This document shows positions 1 to 8,926 of a stretch of DNA of 40,000 nt, piece by piece. A program made the translations under genes and the position numbers. Source of the stretch: Legionellales bacterium. Its GTDB lineage: Bacteria > Pseudomonadota > Gammaproteobacteria > UBA1113. The notes beneath the pieces are model-generated. The model ran no database searches, had not been told where the DNA came from, and saw only the letters and a list, made by a program, of their open reading frames with translations. Within the stretch, counting starts at the first letter, position 1, and every line of letters starts with the position of its first letter. The stretch spans positions 1 through 40,000 of the forward strand of contig PAMH01000052.1 in NCBI GenBank assembly GCA_002707205.1, in the 5' to 3' direction.

Positions 1-66
1 CGTTGATAGCTTCATATGTAACTCCCTTTGTTTTTTTGGTTTAAGGATTTTACATATTTATCAACG
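1..66. repeat. Interrupted inverted repeat at window edge
   Basis: The arms CGTTGATA (1-8) and TATCAACG (59-66) are exact reverse complements. Inside them ATATGTA (14-20) pairs with TACATAT (51-57), so the whole 66 bp can fold into an interrupted stem with a T-rich 30-base loop. The window begins exactly at the left arm, so the element may extend further. Its role is unknown; it could be a transcript-end hairpin of an upstream gene or a remnant of a mobile-element end. Confidence 0.45.
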
Positions 67-122
67 AGTTACAACCTTTAATCTTATCTTATCCTATTTT
101 TTGTCGTGGCCAGAGATAAAAC

Positions 123-356
123 ATGCTGACTGATGCCTACATAATACTAGTTAAAGATAACGACCTACAAGGTCAGTTTCTGTTTCCTAAAGAAGTACTT
201 GCTAAGCACGGTATTTTATCGACAAATCAGGCAGAGGGTAAACGTGGATTTAGATTGTATCCGGCATGGGTTCAAGCACAAAATCAAACTGCTTCAAAAA
301 CTCAATCACTATTTTTACCTTATTTTACAAAAATTGATGATAAAATATTACTTTAA
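123..356 (+). pseudogene. MepB-family protein, C-terminal remnant
   Basis: The 77-residue product matches the C-terminal half of MepB-domain proteins as I know them: a YIILVKDN strand, then GQFLFPKEVL, GILSTN, EGKRGFRLYPAW and a closing KTQ...YF segment. MepB proteins are usually about 150 residues, so roughly the first half is missing. A TAA at 117-119 lies in frame six bases before the ATG and no ribosome-binding site is evident, so I read this as a decayed gene rather than a short functional one. Family members have no firmly established biochemical role (the name comes from the staphylococcal mepRAB locus). The upstream bases 90-122 do not give a convincing frameshifted N-terminus. Confidence 0.6.
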
Positions 357-442
357 AGTCTATTTAAAGGCGTGCTACCACATAGTATCATTTATCTCAG
401 GTATCTTGCTTAATTCAACCACATTTATCTTGTGAGAAAATT

Positions 443-1012
443 GTGAAAATTTTTATTCCTTTTATTTTAATGCTAGCTTTAACGAGTTGCACATCGCAAC
501 CAACCTATTTACCGATTAATCCGCATGTTAATATTTCGGCATCAAATATTGGAAAGCATCAAAACTTAGGTTTTACGGTCAGTGATAAACGATTAAGTAA
601 CCAAATGTCTGATAACAATACCAGTGCAACCTTAAAAACATTACAAACCAGTGACGATATTGTTAATAAGATCGCCCAGCAAGTTAATCAACTTATCGCA
701 AGTCATAATTTCATTCCAGCAGGTTATAACATACAGCATCAACGTAATTTAAAAACAGAGTTACTTTCTATTGATATTGGTGAAAAATATAATAACAAAC
801 AACACATGTATTATATTCAGATTGCATTGATGGCTGATGCCTCTAATGGGGAAAAACATTATCGTTATATTTATAGAGGTGTTGGCGATTCACCCACTAC
901 CTGGAATGGTTATTCAAAAGCTGCAATGACAAAAGACATTAACGCTGCTTATACACAAGCATTGATGACTATGGGTAATGATAAAAAACTTTGGCAGTTT
1001 TTAGCAAATTAA
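443..1012 (+). CDS. YajG-family lipoprotein
   Basis: This is a predicted outer-membrane or periplasmic lipoprotein of 189 residues starting at a GTG codon. The signal peptide is short and ends in a lipobox L-T-S-C with the lipidated cysteine at residue 16. After it comes the pattern of the YajG/Lipoprotein_16 family: a strand with GFTVSDKR, a long central helix region (DDIVNKIAQQVNQLI), an L-x-S-IDIGEKY strand and a C-terminal helix with repeated alanines. The length matches E. coli YajG (about 190 residues). The molecular role of YajG is not well defined; in other bacteria it lies near muropeptide recycling genes such as ampG, a context not seen here. It is followed after a few bases by another lipoprotein gene, so the two are probably cotranscribed. 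Confidence 0.6.
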   Translation: MKIFIPFILMLALTSCTSQPTYLPINPHVNISASNIGKHQNLGFTVSDKRLSNQMSDNNTSATLKTLQTSDDIVNKIAQQVNQLIASHNFIPAGYNIQHQRNLKTELLSIDIGEKYNNKQHMYYIQIALMADASNGEKHYRYIYRGVGDSPTTWNGYSKAAMTKDINAAYTQALMTMGNDKKLWQFLAN

Positions 1013-1028
1013 TCAATTGGGAAATATG

Positions 1029-1619
1029 ATGAAAAATAACATGCTCACAATTTTTTGGTATATAATAATATCCTTACTTGCTGGATGTGCAACCACGCCA
1101 TCCGCTAAAATTCAAACGGGTAATTATTTTCAACCTAACAATAAGCCACCCGAAAAAAATATGGCTCGAGTTTATATTTATCGTACTCATGATCAATATT
1201 CATCTATTTCTCAGGTTATTATATATGCCAATAAAAAACCAATAACCGTTTTAACTGATCGCACTTATCAAGACATTATGCTTGTTGCTGGAAATTATCA
1301 ATTACAAGTCAGTCCATTGGGTTATAAAACATCAATTACCGTAAAAGCTAATAAAACCTATTATGTCGCTCTATCCACTAAAACACGATTAAACCAACAG
1401 TTTAACACGCCTGCTTTTGGATACTCTGAGATTAATGCAGTACCACAAATTGTTACACATTACTTTGGACTGGTAACAGAACCTCAAGCGCTAGACCAAC
1501 TTGCTTTTTGTAAACAAATTACGAAAATAACTTATCCAACGCAAACAACAGGTCAAGCACTATCAGCCCCAACCAACAGTGCAAGACCGCATTTTAGTTT
1601 TGGTATTACTGTGATGTAA
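1029..1619 (+). CDS. DUF2846-like lipoprotein
   Basis: This is a predicted lipoprotein with a hydrophobic signal followed by a perfect L-A-G-C lipobox. An in-frame TTG at 1017 and an ATG at 1026 lie upstream; I choose the ATG at 1029 because it gives the usual M-K-N-N basic start before the hydrophobic stretch, although the ribosome-binding site is weak. The mature part contains MARVYIYR followed by paired beta strands (YANKKPITVL, GNYQLQVSPLGYKTSITV, NKTYYVALST), which is how DUF2846 proteins look. The tail of about 55 residues is low in recognisable features. Function is unknown. The start lies 16 bases past the preceding lipoprotein gene, suggesting a two-gene unit. Confidence 0.55.
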   Translation: MKNNMLTIFWYIIISLLAGCATTPSAKIQTGNYFQPNNKPPEKNMARVYIYRTHDQYSSISQVIIYANKKPITVLTDRTYQDIMLVAGNYQLQVSPLGYKTSITVKANKTYYVALSTKTRLNQQFNTPAFGYSEINAVPQIVTHYFGLVTEPQALDQLAFCKQITKITYPTQTTGQALSAPTNSARPHFSFGITVM

Positions 1620-1629
1620 TCAAGAGTAG

Positions 1630-1653
1630 GTACCCATGTTTACACGTGGGTAC
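1630..1653. terminator. Hairpin between convergent genes
   Basis: GTACCCATG (1630-1638) pairs with CGTGGGTAC (1645-1653) around a six-base loop, with one G-T wobble. It sits between the stop of the + strand lipoprotein (1619) and the stop of the - strand carbamoyltransferase (1693), the expected place for a bidirectional transcript-end hairpin. There is no long T-run on either side, so intrinsic termination may be weak. Confidence 0.5.
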
Positions 1654-1692
1654 GGTATCTTAGCCACAAAAAATAAATGCATCTTACATTGT

Positions 1693-3420
1693 TTATTTCG
1701 TGACTAACACATCTTCCATAATTAGGTATTCAAGATCTGAACCATAAAACATATTTAATGCATCCGTAGGAGAACATACCATAGGCTCACCACGACGATT
1801 TAAAGAAGTATTTAATACAACACCATTACCATTAATTTTTTCAAGTGCTTTAATCATAGCGTAATAACGCGGATTAGTTTTTTCTGTTACAACTTGTGCT
1901 CTGGCAGTTCCATCTTCATGAACCACTTCCGGTACACGATTTTTCCAAGCTTCTGCAACTTTAAACGTAAAAGTCATATAAGGTGCCGGATGCTTAGTTT
2001 GCAACATATCTTCGGCAACAGTATCTAATAAACTTGGACAAAATGGACGCCAACGTTCACGATACTTAATTTGCGCATTAATTCGATCAGCTATCCCCTT
2101 CGCACTGGGGTCTCCAATAATACTACGATTGCCTAATGCTCGTGGACCAAACTCCATGCGTCCTTGAAACCATGCAATAGGGTTGCCCGCCGCTAAAATT
2201 TCAGCTGCTTTTTCTGGCGTGTTTGATAAAATTTCGTATGCTGGTTTTTTCTCATGTTTCAAACAAGCAGCAATACATTCATCGTTAGTAAATTTAGGGC
2301 CTAAATAAGCATGCTGCATTGGCTCTATTTTATCACCACGTTCATGAGCTACATAAGATGCTGCGCCGAGTGCAGTTCCAGCATCTCCTGATGCTGGCTG
2401 TACAAATAACTCATTCACATAAGGCAAATCAATAATTTTTTGATTCAGTTTTACATTGAGTGCGACGCCACCTGCATAACAAAGCTTCCCACCATTTTCA
2501 ACCAAAATATCTTTCAAGTAATACTCAATTAACTTTAAAACCACATCTTCTAATAATGCTTGAATACTTGCCGCGTAATCAATATAAGGATCGTCAATCT
2601 CATCTCCTTCACGCTTTTCACCCAACCAATCAATTAACTTCTTACTAAAATAATAACTCTGTCCATTTTTTTTATACCGCCGTAAACCAATAGTGTTTAC
2701 ATATTTTGTGTTAACTCTAAAAGTCTTACCATCATATTTTAATAATCTTGAAAAGTCGAAACGATCAGATTTCCCATAAGGCGCCATGCCCATGACTTTA
2801 AACTCGCCATCCAACATTTCAAAGCCTAGGTATTGTGTTAAAGCCCCATATAATCCACCTAACGAATCTGGATCATAAAACTCTTTAATTTTATGAATTT
2901 TACCATTTTCACCGTAACCAAGAAAAGTTGTTGCATATTCACCTTTACCATCAATACCGAGAATTGCTGTTTTACCCTTAAATTCACTTAAATGATATGC
3001 GCTACTTGCATGTGCAAGATGATGCTCAACCGGTGTAATTTTAACTTTTGCCGGATCTAATCCTAGCTCAGTAAGCATTGTATAAGTTTTAACAAGATTT
3101 CTTTTATAATGGCGATTACCTTTAAATAAAGCCATTAAAGCACGATCAGGCGCATACCAATATCGTTTTGCAAAATGCCAGCGGTCTTTGCGACATAAAC
3201 TTATTGGCGCAAAAGAGATTGCGACTTCATCAATATCTTGCGCACGAATACCTGCATATTGTAAACAAAATTTTGTTGCCTCAAGTGGAAATTTATTTTT
3301 TGCATGTTTATCTCGAATAAATCGCTCTTCCTCAGCCGCAGCTACTAATTTACCATCAATAAATAATGCAGCAGCAGCATCATGTGATACTGTTCCTGAT
3401 AAACCTAATATAATCATCAT
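1693..3420 (-). CDS. LPS-core carbamoyltransferase (NodU/CmcH type, WapO-like)
   Basis: This 575-residue protein belongs to the NodU/CmcH/TobZ carbamoyltransferases, which move a carbamoyl group from carbamoyl phosphate, via carbamoyl-AMP, onto a sugar hydroxyl. The N-terminal Kae1-like domain shows GLSGTVSHDAAAAL, AAAEEERF, the metal-binding HHLAHASSAYHLS, GIDGKGEY and SGDAGTALGAA. The C-terminal domain shows EFGPRALGNRSIIGDP and FCPSLL. The first ATG of an ATG-ATG pair overlaps the stop of the preceding kinase gene (ATGA), so translation is probably coupled. It is the last gene of the LPS-core operon. In P. aeruginosa, as I recall, WapO at the end of the equivalent locus carbamoylates heptose II, so the same role is inferred here. 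The exact acceptor cannot be read from sequence. Confidence 0.85.
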   Translation of the reverse strand: MMIILGLSGTVSHDAAAALFIDGKLVAAAEEERFIRDKHAKNKFPLEATKFCLQYAGIRAQDIDEVAISFAPISLCRKDRWHFAKRYWYAPDRALMALFKGNRHYKRNLVKTYTMLTELGLDPAKVKITPVEHHLAHASSAYHLSEFKGKTAILGIDGKGEYATTFLGYGENGKIHKIKEFYDPDSLGGLYGALTQYLGFEMLDGEFKVMGMAPYGKSDRFDFSRLLKYDGKTFRVNTKYVNTIGLRRYKKNGQSYYFSKKLIDWLGEKREGDEIDDPYIDYAASIQALLEDVVLKLIEYYLKDILVENGGKLCYAGGVALNVKLNQKIIDLPYVNELFVQPASGDAGTALGAASYVAHERGDKIEPMQHAYLGPKFTNDECIAACLKHEKKPAYEILSNTPEKAAEILAAGNPIAWFQGRMEFGPRALGNRSIIGDPSAKGIADRINAQIKYRERWRPFCPSLLDTVAEDMLQTKHPAPYMTFTFKVAEAWKNRVPEVVHEDGTARAQVVTEKTNPRYYAMIKALEKINGNGVVLNTSLNRRGEPMVCSPTDALNMFYGSDLEYLIMEDVLVTK

Positions 3421-4904
3421 TCAAATTCCTCTTTTATTCTTTTTTGCCAATAGGCATAAAGCACTTCATTATGTACGAAATTTCGTAAAAATCGCTGTAA
3501 ATCTTCTTGTTTAGCACGTTCAAATCGATATTGGCTTTTATGCCATGTTACTGTATCTAAGTCTAAAAATATAACTTGATTCTTATGCACTAAAATATTA
3601 GTTGCCTTAAGATCACCATGGGTAACACTTCTTGTATAAAGCCTTTGTAGCTGCATTATCAAACTATCAGCAATGGGCTTTAATAAAGATAACTCATGCT
3701 CATATCTCATGGTAAATTGAACAATATTTTTTGCAGGCAAGAACTCTGAAATAAAATAAGACTTAAATTGTAGTTTACTGATTTTACTTTCATACAATGC
3801 AACTGGTTTTATCGTATTAACATTTAATAATTTAAGATAATGAGCACTCAACCAAGAACGACGCGCTCTTGAGATTGACTTAAATAAAGTTTTCACGCCA
3901 TGCAATAAGTTTTTAATATTATAACGTTTAATAACCAATTCAAAATCTTCTAGCTGAACTTTAATAACCGAAGAAACACGCCCTTTTTTTAAATAAGTTA
4001 AGCTACTTATTTCAAAAAATCTCTCTGGATGGTCAAAGTATGGCTTTAACAAAAAAACATCGTAGTCTCTGTCATAAACTTGAAAAATAGCATTTGTTTT
4101 ACGACAAACAAAAGAAGAGCAATCACGTAATGTTTTTTCCATTTGCTTTTTATTCAAACGATTACGTACTGCGTCCATGCTTAATAATAATTTGTCATAG
4201 TAATTTTCAGTAACAGGAATATTGCGATATGCGCAATACTCTAAAAATACTGTTTTCACATGCTCTGTATTATAGTTTGTTAAATGTTCTATTAACATGG
4301 CTAAATTATAAAATGATTTATTCAAGCTCAACGATTTGGTTTTTTTTCTAAAGCGAATACCATCTCCATCTAAACAATATATTTTTCCACGTTTCAATAA
4401 AAAATTATTTAAATGCAAATCGGACTGCCATAATCCAACGGTATGTTGTCGTGCTAAGGTTTGCGCAAGCTTACTGATTAAATCTTTTTGCTCATTAAGA
4501 CTTTTTGCTTGCTCCCAAGATTGTTTTACCTTTTGTGAAGATGTAATAAACTCATAAATAAGTATATGCATGTCTTTACATTTAGATTTTCCATTATATA
4601 AAATTTCAGGTGCATTTAACTTATAAGTATGTAATGTTTTGATTCCAAGATAGTCTCGTGCAGCATGTCGCTTAGCGCCTGAAGCAGCTAAGAAAATTTT
4701 TGCAACCACATTTTTATCTTTCCATTTACCTTGCAGGGTTAACCTTTTTCCAGGTAAAATTCTCAAGCTTTTTTCACAAACCAAGTCTGTTCCATCCTGC
4801 AAAATAATACTGAATGGATATTCCAGCTTCCTTCCAAAGCATAATAAATCTTTTCGACTGCTAACAGCGATTATTTTTCTTGTCTTTTCAACAACAGGCA
4901 TCAT
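3417..4904 (-). CDS. Tandem LPS-kinase-like protein
   Basis: This 495-residue protein carries two consecutive Kdo/WaaP-like kinase folds. The first half has an ATP-lysine strand (NVVAKIFL), a catalytic-loop-like WQSDLHLNNFLL and a metal-binding-like LDGDGIRF; the usual H of the HxD motif is replaced (QSD). The second half has FELVIKRYNI for the lysine strand, a canonical HGDLKATNILV loop and FLDLDTVTWH. The second domain is therefore the more likely active kinase. Position downstream of waaG/waaP and upstream of the carbamoyltransferase suggests that it phosphorylates heptose or another core sugar in the cytoplasm, like the extra core kinases of pseudomonads. Both ends overlap neighbouring genes by four bases. 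Substrate is unknown. Confidence 0.7.
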   Translation of the reverse strand: MMPVVEKTRKIIAVSSRKDLLCFGRKLEYPFSIILQDGTDLVCEKSLRILPGKRLTLQGKWKDKNVVAKIFLAASGAKRHAARDYLGIKTLHTYKLNAPEILYNGKSKCKDMHILIYEFITSSQKVKQSWEQAKSLNEQKDLISKLAQTLARQHTVGLWQSDLHLNNFLLKRGKIYCLDGDGIRFRKKTKSLSLNKSFYNLAMLIEHLTNYNTEHVKTVFLEYCAYRNIPVTENYYDKLLLSMDAVRNRLNKKQMEKTLRDCSSFVCRKTNAIFQVYDRDYDVFLLKPYFDHPERFFEISSLTYLKKGRVSSVIKVQLEDFELVIKRYNIKNLLHGVKTLFKSISRARRSWLSAHYLKLLNVNTIKPVALYESKISKLQFKSYFISEFLPAKNIVQFTMRYEHELSLLKPIADSLIMQLQRLYTRSVTHGDLKATNILVHKNQVIFLDLDTVTWHKSQYRFERAKQEDLQRFLRNFVHNEVLYAYWQKRIKEEFE

Positions 4905-6859
4905 TGTTCTACCTTTTTTTCAAATTGTGCAGATCGATTTGTAAGCTTATAGGTTTTCATCATTACCTCTTCCCAAACATACTTATTTGACAATGTGTCT
5001 TTTAAAGGAGCCCCCGTATATTTTTTAATGAATCTTAAATAATCTTTTATAGAGAGCCCCAAATTAAGTGATGAATAATATAAACTAGCAAGATCTTTTA
5101 TTAACCATCTTAAAGGGATAAAATCCCTAATTTGAGCACGATGTAAATCAATAAGATAAATAACAACTTTGTGATGATCTTTTAATGCTTGTTCATCAAG
5201 TAAAAAATGACATAAATATAAATCTCTATGGTTCATGCCTCCTCCATGCATGATTTTTGTAATCCTAGCAACCTCTTCAATCAACGCAACTTTAAATATA
5301 AATGATAGTTTTTTCCCCTCGCGTTTTATCACTAAGTCTTCCAAACTAATAGTATTATCAAGTGCAGTAGTTAATAAAAAAGAACGCTTTGTTGCTGGAT
5401 TAATGCCTTGTTGTCCAAAACCCACCACCGGTGTGGTTTTTAAATTTAAATCTTCAAATTTTTTTATTGCTTTATATTCATTTTCTGCTGAAATAATAGG
5501 CAACCTTAATTGCAATAAATTTTTCCAAATTTCATGCCAACCTATACCTTGGTGTAATTTCGCAAAATAACGTTGATTTTTATGAAAAAATGCCAATGTT
5601 TTACGCCCATTTAAATTGCGATAAATTTCACCATCAAGTTGCATAACAGACTGAAAAATATTTTGCTGACTAAATTTATGAATTAATTCTGGATAAATAA
5701 AGAATTTACTCTCATATTTTTGTTGTGGCTGTCTAGGTAACTGTTTACTCCATTCAATAATATCTGCTGCCATCTCTGGCATACCACTTAAATTACACGC
5801 TATCGGATATGCTAATCCATTTTTACGCCAAATTGAATTTGCTTTTTCATCAGTTAATACTTGGAGCAAAGCTTGATTTAGTGCTTCTTGCTGAAAAGGC
5901 TCGTGAATAACAACACCTGCATTAGCTTTAATGATATGCGGCGCAAAACCACAAACAGCAGTAGTTAACACAGGAACCCCTGCAACAATTGCTTCCAGTA
6001 AAACATTACCTGTATTTTCAGCATATGCCGGATGTAAAAGTAAATCCGCTGAGAACATAAAACGTGGAATATCATCACGCCCACCGAGAAATGTTATTTG
6101 TTGTTGTACATCATTTTTCTTCGCGAGCTTTTGAAAATAATCAGGCTTATCATGACCAATCACAAAAAAATGTATATTGTTTTTTAATGCTTTGGGTAAG
6201 CTTGCAATTGCTAATATTGCACGATCTAAACCTTTAGTTCTAAAACCAGAACCAACAAATAATATCAACTTATCGTCTTCAGACAAGCTAAACTCTTCAC
6301 GTAATGTTCTGCGTGTTAAGATACTTTCATTATTTGGAAATCTATTTTTATTTAACCATGGTGGTAATAAATGAAATTTTTCTTTTGGCGTATGGTATGC
6401 CTTATAGTATGCATTAATTTGCGTATCAGCCAACGCAAGTACTTGTGTGCCAGACATAGGATGAAAAATTGCAGCCTCTAATTTTTTCAGCGCATAATAC
6501 CTTGGGTTCAACCAATACAAAGTTTTATTAAAGTTAGTCGCCAATGCTTTAAAACAAGGATCTGCTGCATAATAAACATCCAGCCCAGCCATTTTATTAA
6601 AACCAATGATAACATCATACAACTGCTGTTTGGCTAATTTTAATATTTTTTGAGAAAACATCTCATAGTTTTGATAGTTAGTCAGTTTAGTCTTTTTTAT
6701 AATATGGATATTAATCTTGGCAATTGGTTCAGCATTCCACTCAAAAGTATAAACATCAATTTGATGTCCTCGTGCTAAACAAATATCTAAGATTGCTTTA
6801 AAATCTCGTTGCAACCCCCCATAAGGAAAATATTTAAATAAACAAAATGCTAATTTCAT
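4901..6859 (-). CDS. WaaG-WaaP fusion: core glucosyltransferase and heptose kinase
   Basis: One continuous 652-residue frame holds two enzymes that are usually separate. Residues 1 to about 375 are a GT4 glycosyltransferase like WaaG: KYFPYGGLQRDF near the start, ILFVGSGFRTKGLDRAI, FLGGRDDIPRFMFSADLLLHPAY and ENTGNVLLEAIVAGVPVLTT. WaaG adds the first hexose to heptose II. From about 385 the protein follows E. coli WaaP closely: LDGEIYRNLNGRKTL, YFAKLHQG with the ATP lysine, NLLQLRLPIISAENEY, MNHRDLYLCHFLL with the catalytic Asp at about 546, and IDLHRAQIR. WaaP phosphorylates heptose I. The total length equals WaaG (374) plus WaaP (about 265). No internal stop or frameshift separates them. 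The start overlaps the waaC stop as ATGA. Confidence 0.88.
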   Translation of the reverse strand: MKLAFCLFKYFPYGGLQRDFKAILDICLARGHQIDVYTFEWNAEPIAKINIHIIKKTKLTNYQNYEMFSQKILKLAKQQLYDVIIGFNKMAGLDVYYAADPCFKALATNFNKTLYWLNPRYYALKKLEAAIFHPMSGTQVLALADTQINAYYKAYHTPKEKFHLLPPWLNKNRFPNNESILTRRTLREEFSLSEDDKLILFVGSGFRTKGLDRAILAIASLPKALKNNIHFFVIGHDKPDYFQKLAKKNDVQQQITFLGGRDDIPRFMFSADLLLHPAYAENTGNVLLEAIVAGVPVLTTAVCGFAPHIIKANAGVVIHEPFQQEALNQALLQVLTDEKANSIWRKNGLAYPIACNLSGMPEMAADIIEWSKQLPRQPQQKYESKFFIYPELIHKFSQQNIFQSVMQLDGEIYRNLNGRKTLAFFHKNQRYFAKLHQGIGWHEIWKNLLQLRLPIISAENEYKAIKKFEDLNLKTTPVVGFGQQGINPATKRSFLLTTALDNTISLEDLVIKREGKKLSFIFKVALIEEVARITKIMHGGGMNHRDLYLCHFLLDEQALKDHHKVVIYLIDLHRAQIRDFIPLRWLIKDLASLYYSSLNLGLSIKDYLRFIKKYTGAPLKDTLSNKYVWEEVMMKTYKLTNRSAQFEKKVEQ

Positions 6860-7887
6860 TTTTTTTGTTCCAATAATAATTGTCCTTGCTCAAATGCAAG
6901 CTCAGGTTTTAATGTATAGTAACAAGGGGGAATACCTTGTTTAAAATCAGGATGCGTACACTTTTTTTGTAGACAGGGCGCACAAGAAAAATTTGCGGAT
7001 AAATGTACTTGCCGTTGGCCATACGCGCCTGTGAGTTTTGCATCTGTTGCACCAAATAATGATATGGTTGGTACATTTAATGCTGCTGCCAAATGTCCAA
7101 GCCCCGTATCTACAGCATAAACTAAATTTGCATTAGCCAAAATGCCAGCTAAACCATGTAAATTCATTTTTGGTAAAATTTCAATATATGAAAATTTCTC
7201 TGCAATACGCTTTGCCTGCTCTAACTCCTGTAAATTACCCCACGGTAATAAAATGTTATAAGGTGTATCTGCAAATTTTTCTGCTAGTATTTTCCATTGA
7301 AACTCTGGCCAATGTTTTGTTGGCCATGTAGTCCCATGCAAAAAAACAATATAGTTTTGATAAGCAGATTTTGGTAATCTCTGAAGACACAAGCCATAAT
7401 CCACTGTAGATTTATCATAAGTATATTTTAATGCATCTGCAAATAATTGTCGCATTCTTGGCACTGCGTGTTGCTGCCAATCTGTAGAATATTTTGTTTG
7501 GTAAAACAAACTCGCTAATGATTCTCTTGCAGTTTTATAATCAAAACCAACGCGCTTTCCTTTAGCCACAGTTGTTAACCAAGCACTTTTTATTAAACCT
7601 TGTGCATCGATAATTAAATCATATTTTTTTTGTCTTAGTTGATGAATAAATGTTTTAAATTCGGTACTTTTTAAAGTATGAAAAGGTCGTTTTCGCCATT
7701 GACGTAATTGTATGGGAATAACCCGATCAACACTATTATGCCAACTAGGAATTTCAGCAAATGTTTGCTCAACAACCCAATCAAATGTTAAGTATGGATG
7801 ATGTTTAATGGCATCGGTCAACGCCGGTAAGGTATGTATAATATCACCCATGGATGAGGTTTTAATAATCAAAACTTGTTTTTTCAT
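6856..7887 (-). CDS. waaC: LPS heptosyltransferase I
   Basis: This transfers the first L-glycero-D-manno-heptose onto Kdo of the LPS inner core, in the cytoplasm at the inner membrane (GT9 family). The start reads MKKQVLIIKTSSMGDIIHTL, then DWVVEQTFAEIPSWH, which is near identical to E. coli WaaC. Later motifs are YIVFLHGTTWPTKHWP, KMNLHGLAGILANA and VDTGLGHLAAALNVPTISLFG. An in-frame ATG lies seven codons upstream (7908), inside waaF. I choose 7887 because it begins one base after the waaF stop and gives the family N-terminus. The tail has a Cys-rich segment (CAPCLQKKCTH) also seen in other GT9 proteins. Neighbours on both sides act on the same LPS core. Confidence 0.92.
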   Translation of the reverse strand: MKKQVLIIKTSSMGDIIHTLPALTDAIKHHPYLTFDWVVEQTFAEIPSWHNSVDRVIPIQLRQWRKRPFHTLKSTEFKTFIHQLRQKKYDLIIDAQGLIKSAWLTTVAKGKRVGFDYKTARESLASLFYQTKYSTDWQQHAVPRMRQLFADALKYTYDKSTVDYGLCLQRLPKSAYQNYIVFLHGTTWPTKHWPEFQWKILAEKFADTPYNILLPWGNLQELEQAKRIAEKFSYIEILPKMNLHGLAGILANANLVYAVDTGLGHLAAALNVPTISLFGATDAKLTGAYGQRQVHLSANFSCAPCLQKKCTHPDFKQGIPPCYYTLKPELAFEQGQLLLEQKK

Positions 7888-7888
7888 G

Positions 7889-8926
7889 CTACTTGGCTGT
7901 GACTTCATTCAGTTGAGTTAATGCGGTTAATACTTTACTTGGTGCTAATTGTTTTAAACAATTTAAATGTCCTAAGGGACAAATACGTTTAAAACAAGGA
8001 CTACAGGGCAAATTTTCACGCATGATTGCTACCTTTTGTCCTAACGGTGGTGTAAAGCTCGGATCAGAAGAACCATAAATTGCAACCAATGGTTTATTTA
8101 ATGCAGCTGCAATGTGCATAAGACCAGAATCGTTACTAATAACTGATGACGCTAGTGACATTAAATCTATTGCCTCACCAAGACTTGTTTTGCCTGCCAG
8201 ATTGATACATCTATTTTGTGTCTGCTGATTAATTTTCGTTGTGATTTCATGATCATTTTGGGATCCCATTAACCAGATTACATTGCCCTGTGAGAGTAAT
8301 TGATTTGCAACGCTTGCATAATGCATTTCTGGCCAACGTTTTGATGATCCAAATTCCGCGCCAGGACACATGACAATAATGTTATTGGTTGTTAGTGCAA
8401 TCCCTTGTTTTAATAATGCTTGTTCAATACCTTTTTGAGTAACGACGAGTTCAGGTCTTGGATATGGTTTATTTAACGGCTCGTTTGCTTTATAAGCCAA
8501 TGCGATAAAACGTTCTATCATCAATGGATAAGTTTTTTTATCTAGCTTTCTTGCATCTGTTAAAATACATTGGCGTAGCTCTCTTGACCAACCTACACGT
8601 TTTGGAATTTTTGCAAAAAAAGGAATTAACGCCGATTTAAATGAATTTGGCAAAATTAAACATTCATCGTATGCATCTATTCGTAGTGACTTGCCCAGCT
8701 GATAACGTTTTTTTAAATTAAACTGCCCGTGTTCTAATGGCATTAAAATTGTTTTCCTAACTTCAGGCATCCGTGCCAATAGCGGATTAGACCAAGCCGG
8801 TGCTAAAACATCAATGATGGTGTGTTCACTTGCAAGATATTTAAACAAACTTTGAGCCATCACCATATCACCAACCCAAGCTGGGCCAATAATAAGTATT
8901 TTTTTTAGTTTATTCTTTTGTTTCAT
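7889..8926 (-). CDS. waaF: LPS heptosyltransferase II
   Basis: This GT9 enzyme adds the second heptose to the LPS inner core from ADP-heptose. The 345 residues show KILIIGPAWVGDMVMAQSL near the N-terminus, LLARMPEV, LILPNSFKSALIPFFA, RVGWSRE, IIVMCPGAEFGSSKRWP and SNDSGLMHIAAALNKPLVAIYGSSDP, plus the C-terminal CSPCFKRICPLGH cysteine cluster. These match WaaF (E. coli about 348 residues) and distinguish it from WaaC next door. Its ATG overlaps the stop of the zinc-finger gene upstream (TAATG), consistent with coupled translation in the core operon. Confidence 0.93.
   Translation of the reverse strand: MKQKNKLKKILIIGPAWVGDMVMAQSLFKYLASEHTIIDVLAPAWSNPLLARMPEVRKTILMPLEHGQFNLKKRYQLGKSLRIDAYDECLILPNSFKSALIPFFAKIPKRVGWSRELRQCILTDARKLDKKTYPLMIERFIALAYKANEPLNKPYPRPELVVTQKGIEQALLKQGIALTTNNIIVMCPGAEFGSSKRWPEMHYASVANQLLSQGNVIWLMGSQNDHEITTKINQQTQNRCINLAGKTSLGEAIDLMSLASSVISNDSGLMHIAAALNKPLVAIYGSSDPSFTPPLGQKVAIMRENLPCSPCFKRICPLGHLNCLKQLAPSKVLTALTQLNEVTAK

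Noticed and set aside
3188-3514. 108-aa + strand ORF opposite the carbamoyltransferase start
   Set aside because: It lies antisense to well-supported coding sequence, has no ribosome-binding site and no family similarity.
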